Of a stretch of 5,348 nt of DNA, positions 4,661-5,348 are shown piece after piece. The translations under genes were made by a program, and so were the position numbers. Positions within the stretch are counted from its first letter, which is position 1; each line of letters starts with the position of its first letter. Under the pieces are notes generated by a model that was given only the letters and a program-made list of their open reading frames with translations, was not told the origin of the DNA and ran no database searches. The DNA comes from an uncultured Clostridia bacterium. GTDB lineage: Bacteria; Bacillota; Clostridia; Christensenellales; Aristaeellaceae. The stretch is from positions 1-5,348 of the forward strand of contig CAKUCE010000214.1 in the NCBI GenBank assembly GCA_934643535.1, read 5' to 3'.

Positions 4661-4694
4661 CACACTTTTCTTTCGCCACCGAAAGAAAAGTGTG
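4661..4694. repeat. Perfect 15-bp hairpin with 4-nt loop
   Basis: CACACTTTTCTTTCG (4661-4675) and CGAAAGAAAAGTGTG (4680-4694) pair perfectly around CCAC. The stem has no following T tract, so it is not a standard terminator. It begins 12 bp beyond the nested inverted repeat and may belong to the same composite repeat. Confidence 0.7.
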
Positions 4695-4710
4695 AACGCC
4701 CCATAGGGCT

Positions 4711-4776
4711 GCAAGCCCTGCTCCCGCGCCGTAGTCGGCGCGTCAATCCCCACCCGGGGCAAGGAGTATGCGCCTG
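4711..4776 (+). repeat. 66-bp direct repeat, copy 1
   Basis: It begins GCAAGCCCTG and ends AGTATGCGCCTG, and contains the hairpin CGCGCCG-TAGT-CGGCGCG (4725-4742) and CCCC-ACC-CGGGG. Copy 2 starts 137 bp downstream with four substitutions and one single-base indel. No coding frame is convincing. Confidence 0.75.
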
Positions 4777-4784
4777 TGGGCGCA

Positions 4785-4811
4785 CCAAAGGGCTTTCCGC
4801 TCGCCCTTTGG
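4785..4811. repeat. 9-bp hairpin between the two direct repeats
   Basis: CCAAAGGGC (4785-4793) pairs with GCCCTTTGG (4803-4811) across a 9-nt loop. A second small hairpin, CTTCGG-GCA-CCGAAG, follows at 4816-4830. Neither has a T tract. Confidence 0.5.
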
Positions 4812-4847
4812 AAACCTTCGGGCACCGAAGTTGGCGAGCATAGGACG

Positions 4848-4912
4848 GCAAGCCCTGCCCCCGCACCGTAGTCGGCGCACCAATCCCCACCCGGGGCAGG
4901 AGTATGCGCCTG
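4848..4912 (+). repeat. 66-bp direct repeat, copy 2 (65 bp here)
   Basis: It matches copy 1 from GCAAGCCCTG to AGTATGCGCCTG, lacking one A in GGGGCAGGAG. The internal GCACCG/CGGCGC stem has lost one pair relative to copy 1, so this copy is slightly more decayed. It ends 10 bp before the pheT terminator hairpin. Confidence 0.75.
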
Positions 4913-4922
4913 CGCTCATCCA

Positions 4923-4962
4923 AAAAACGACCAGCCTGTCCTAAAACACGCTGGTCGTTTTT
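4923..4962 (-). terminator. Intrinsic terminator of pheT
   Basis: A perfect 13-bp stem, AAAAACGACCAGC (4923-4935) with GCTGGTCGTTTTT (4950-4962), has a 14-nt loop. Read on the minus strand the stem runs into six T, and it begins about 30 nt after the pheT stop codon. T tracts on both arms let it stop rightward transcription too, which suits its place between convergent genes. Confidence 0.8.
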
Positions 4963-4991
4963 CGAAAGCCGCACAGGCCAGACCCTCTTGG

Positions 4992-5348
4992 TCACCTGCG
5001 AATGGCGTTGTATTTTTCGGCACAGGTCGCCTGTACCTTTTCCATGGCCTTCTGTACCTCGTCGTCGGTCAGGGTGCGGTCGGCGGCGCGGAAGGTCAGG
5101 GAGAAGGCCACGCTCTTCTTGCCTAGCCCCGCCTGAATGCCGCGGTAAACGTCGAACATCTCGATGGATTCCAGCAGCGCGCCCGCCGCCTTGCGCATGG
5201 CTGCCATCAGTGGGCCCACGTTCACGCCCTCGTCCATGACCAGCGCCAGATCCCGGCTCATGGCGGGGAAGCGGGGCAGGGGCTTCATTTCGCCCATGGG
5301 CTTGCCGTACTCCAGCAGCCGGGCCAGATTGATCTCCGCCACAATGGC
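4992..5348 (-). CDS. pheT: Phenylalanine--tRNA ligase beta subunit, C-terminal part only
   Basis: Only the last 118 codons and the TGA stop (4992-4994) lie in the window; the frame continues open to the right edge, so the first in-frame GTG at 5342 is not a real start. The fragment is the C-terminal FDX-ACB (ferredoxin-fold anticodon-binding) domain of PheT, with the characteristic opening PRFPAMSRDLALVMDE, a middle section IEMFDVYRG and the end RTLTDDEVQKAMEKV. In the alpha2-beta2 PheST enzyme this domain contacts the anticodon stem of tRNA-Phe while PheS carries out the charging reaction in the cytosol. The gene is convergent with dnaA and ends in a clear terminator. Any pheS partner and leader regulation (for example a T-box) would be outside the window. 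Confidence 0.95.
   Translation of the reverse strand, partial: AIVAEINLARLLEYGKPMGEMKPLPRFPAMSRDLALVMDEGVNVGPLMAAMRKAAGALLESIEMFDVYRGIQAGLGKKSVAFSLTFRAADRTLTDDEVQKAMEKVQATCAEKYNAIRR

Noticed and set aside
4725..4742. Integron attC or recombination site (GTAGTCGGCGC hairpin)
   Set aside because: The hairpin is short, lacks the attC core GTTRRRY arrangement and no integrase is present.
4711..4912. CRISPR array
   Set aside because: Only two copies, the repeat is 66 bp and the spacer about 71 bp with its own hairpins; no cas gene is near.
4390..4995. Several open frames of 60-130 codons in the dnaA-pheT gap
   Set aside because: They run through hairpins and direct repeats on both strands, lack ribosome-binding sites and have Arg/Pro/Gly-rich low-complexity products typical of GC-rich non-coding repeats.
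5339..5342. GTG start for a short 116-codon gene
   Set aside because: The frame continues open to the window edge and the protein is clearly the C-terminal domain of PheT, so this is an internal Val codon.

Overview
The window looks like chromosomal DNA from a GC-rich member of the Clostridia, most likely a gut Oscillospiraceae-type organism (Oscillibacter/Flavonifractor neighbourhood). This placement is an inference from the DnaA sequence, the Spo0B-type kinase, the clostridial-style promoters and the intergenic repeat style; no marker in the window proves it. The landmark is a complete dnaA gene (2795-4123, +) with an AT-rich, gene-poor stretch in front of it that carries DnaA-box-like sites. 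The window therefore probably spans the replication origin.

Left part (1-2387, all on the minus strand, transcribed away from the origin). Nearest the origin is an unrecognised protein of about 160-195 residues (1866-2387, possibly frameshifted at its 5' end). Next is a two-TM sensor histidine kinase with a Spo0B-like phosphoacceptor helix and a GHKL ATPase domain (908-1789). It has its own good sigma-A-type promoter, whose -35 overlaps the stop codon of the unknown gene. Last is the first 280 codons of a MOP-superfamily polysaccharide flippase (1-841), which runs off the left edge. No response regulator is present for the kinase.

Origin and dnaA (2388-4123). The region 2388-2530 is AT-rich. 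A strong promoter (TTGCCA-N17-TATGAT, 2622-2650) points at dnaA, and four DnaA-box-like sites lie between that promoter and the start codon, which suggests autoregulation. Most sites read (T/C)TWTNCATA rather than TTATCCACA. In parallel, the DnaA recognition helix reads GGRHYTTV instead of the usual GRDHTTV. These two departures from the norm may be linked and are the most interesting lead here.

Right part (4124-5348). dnaA is not followed by dnaN. Instead there is an approximately 870-bp non-coding tract packed with inverted and direct repeats: two 113-bp units with covarying hairpins, a nested inverted repeat of about 164 bp, a perfect 15-bp hairpin, and a 66-bp direct repeat present twice. 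The tract holds an intrinsic-terminator-like hairpin near its dnaA side and another at its pheT end. It ends at the 3' end of pheT (minus strand, convergent with dnaA), of which only the anticodon-binding FDX-ACB domain is inside the window.
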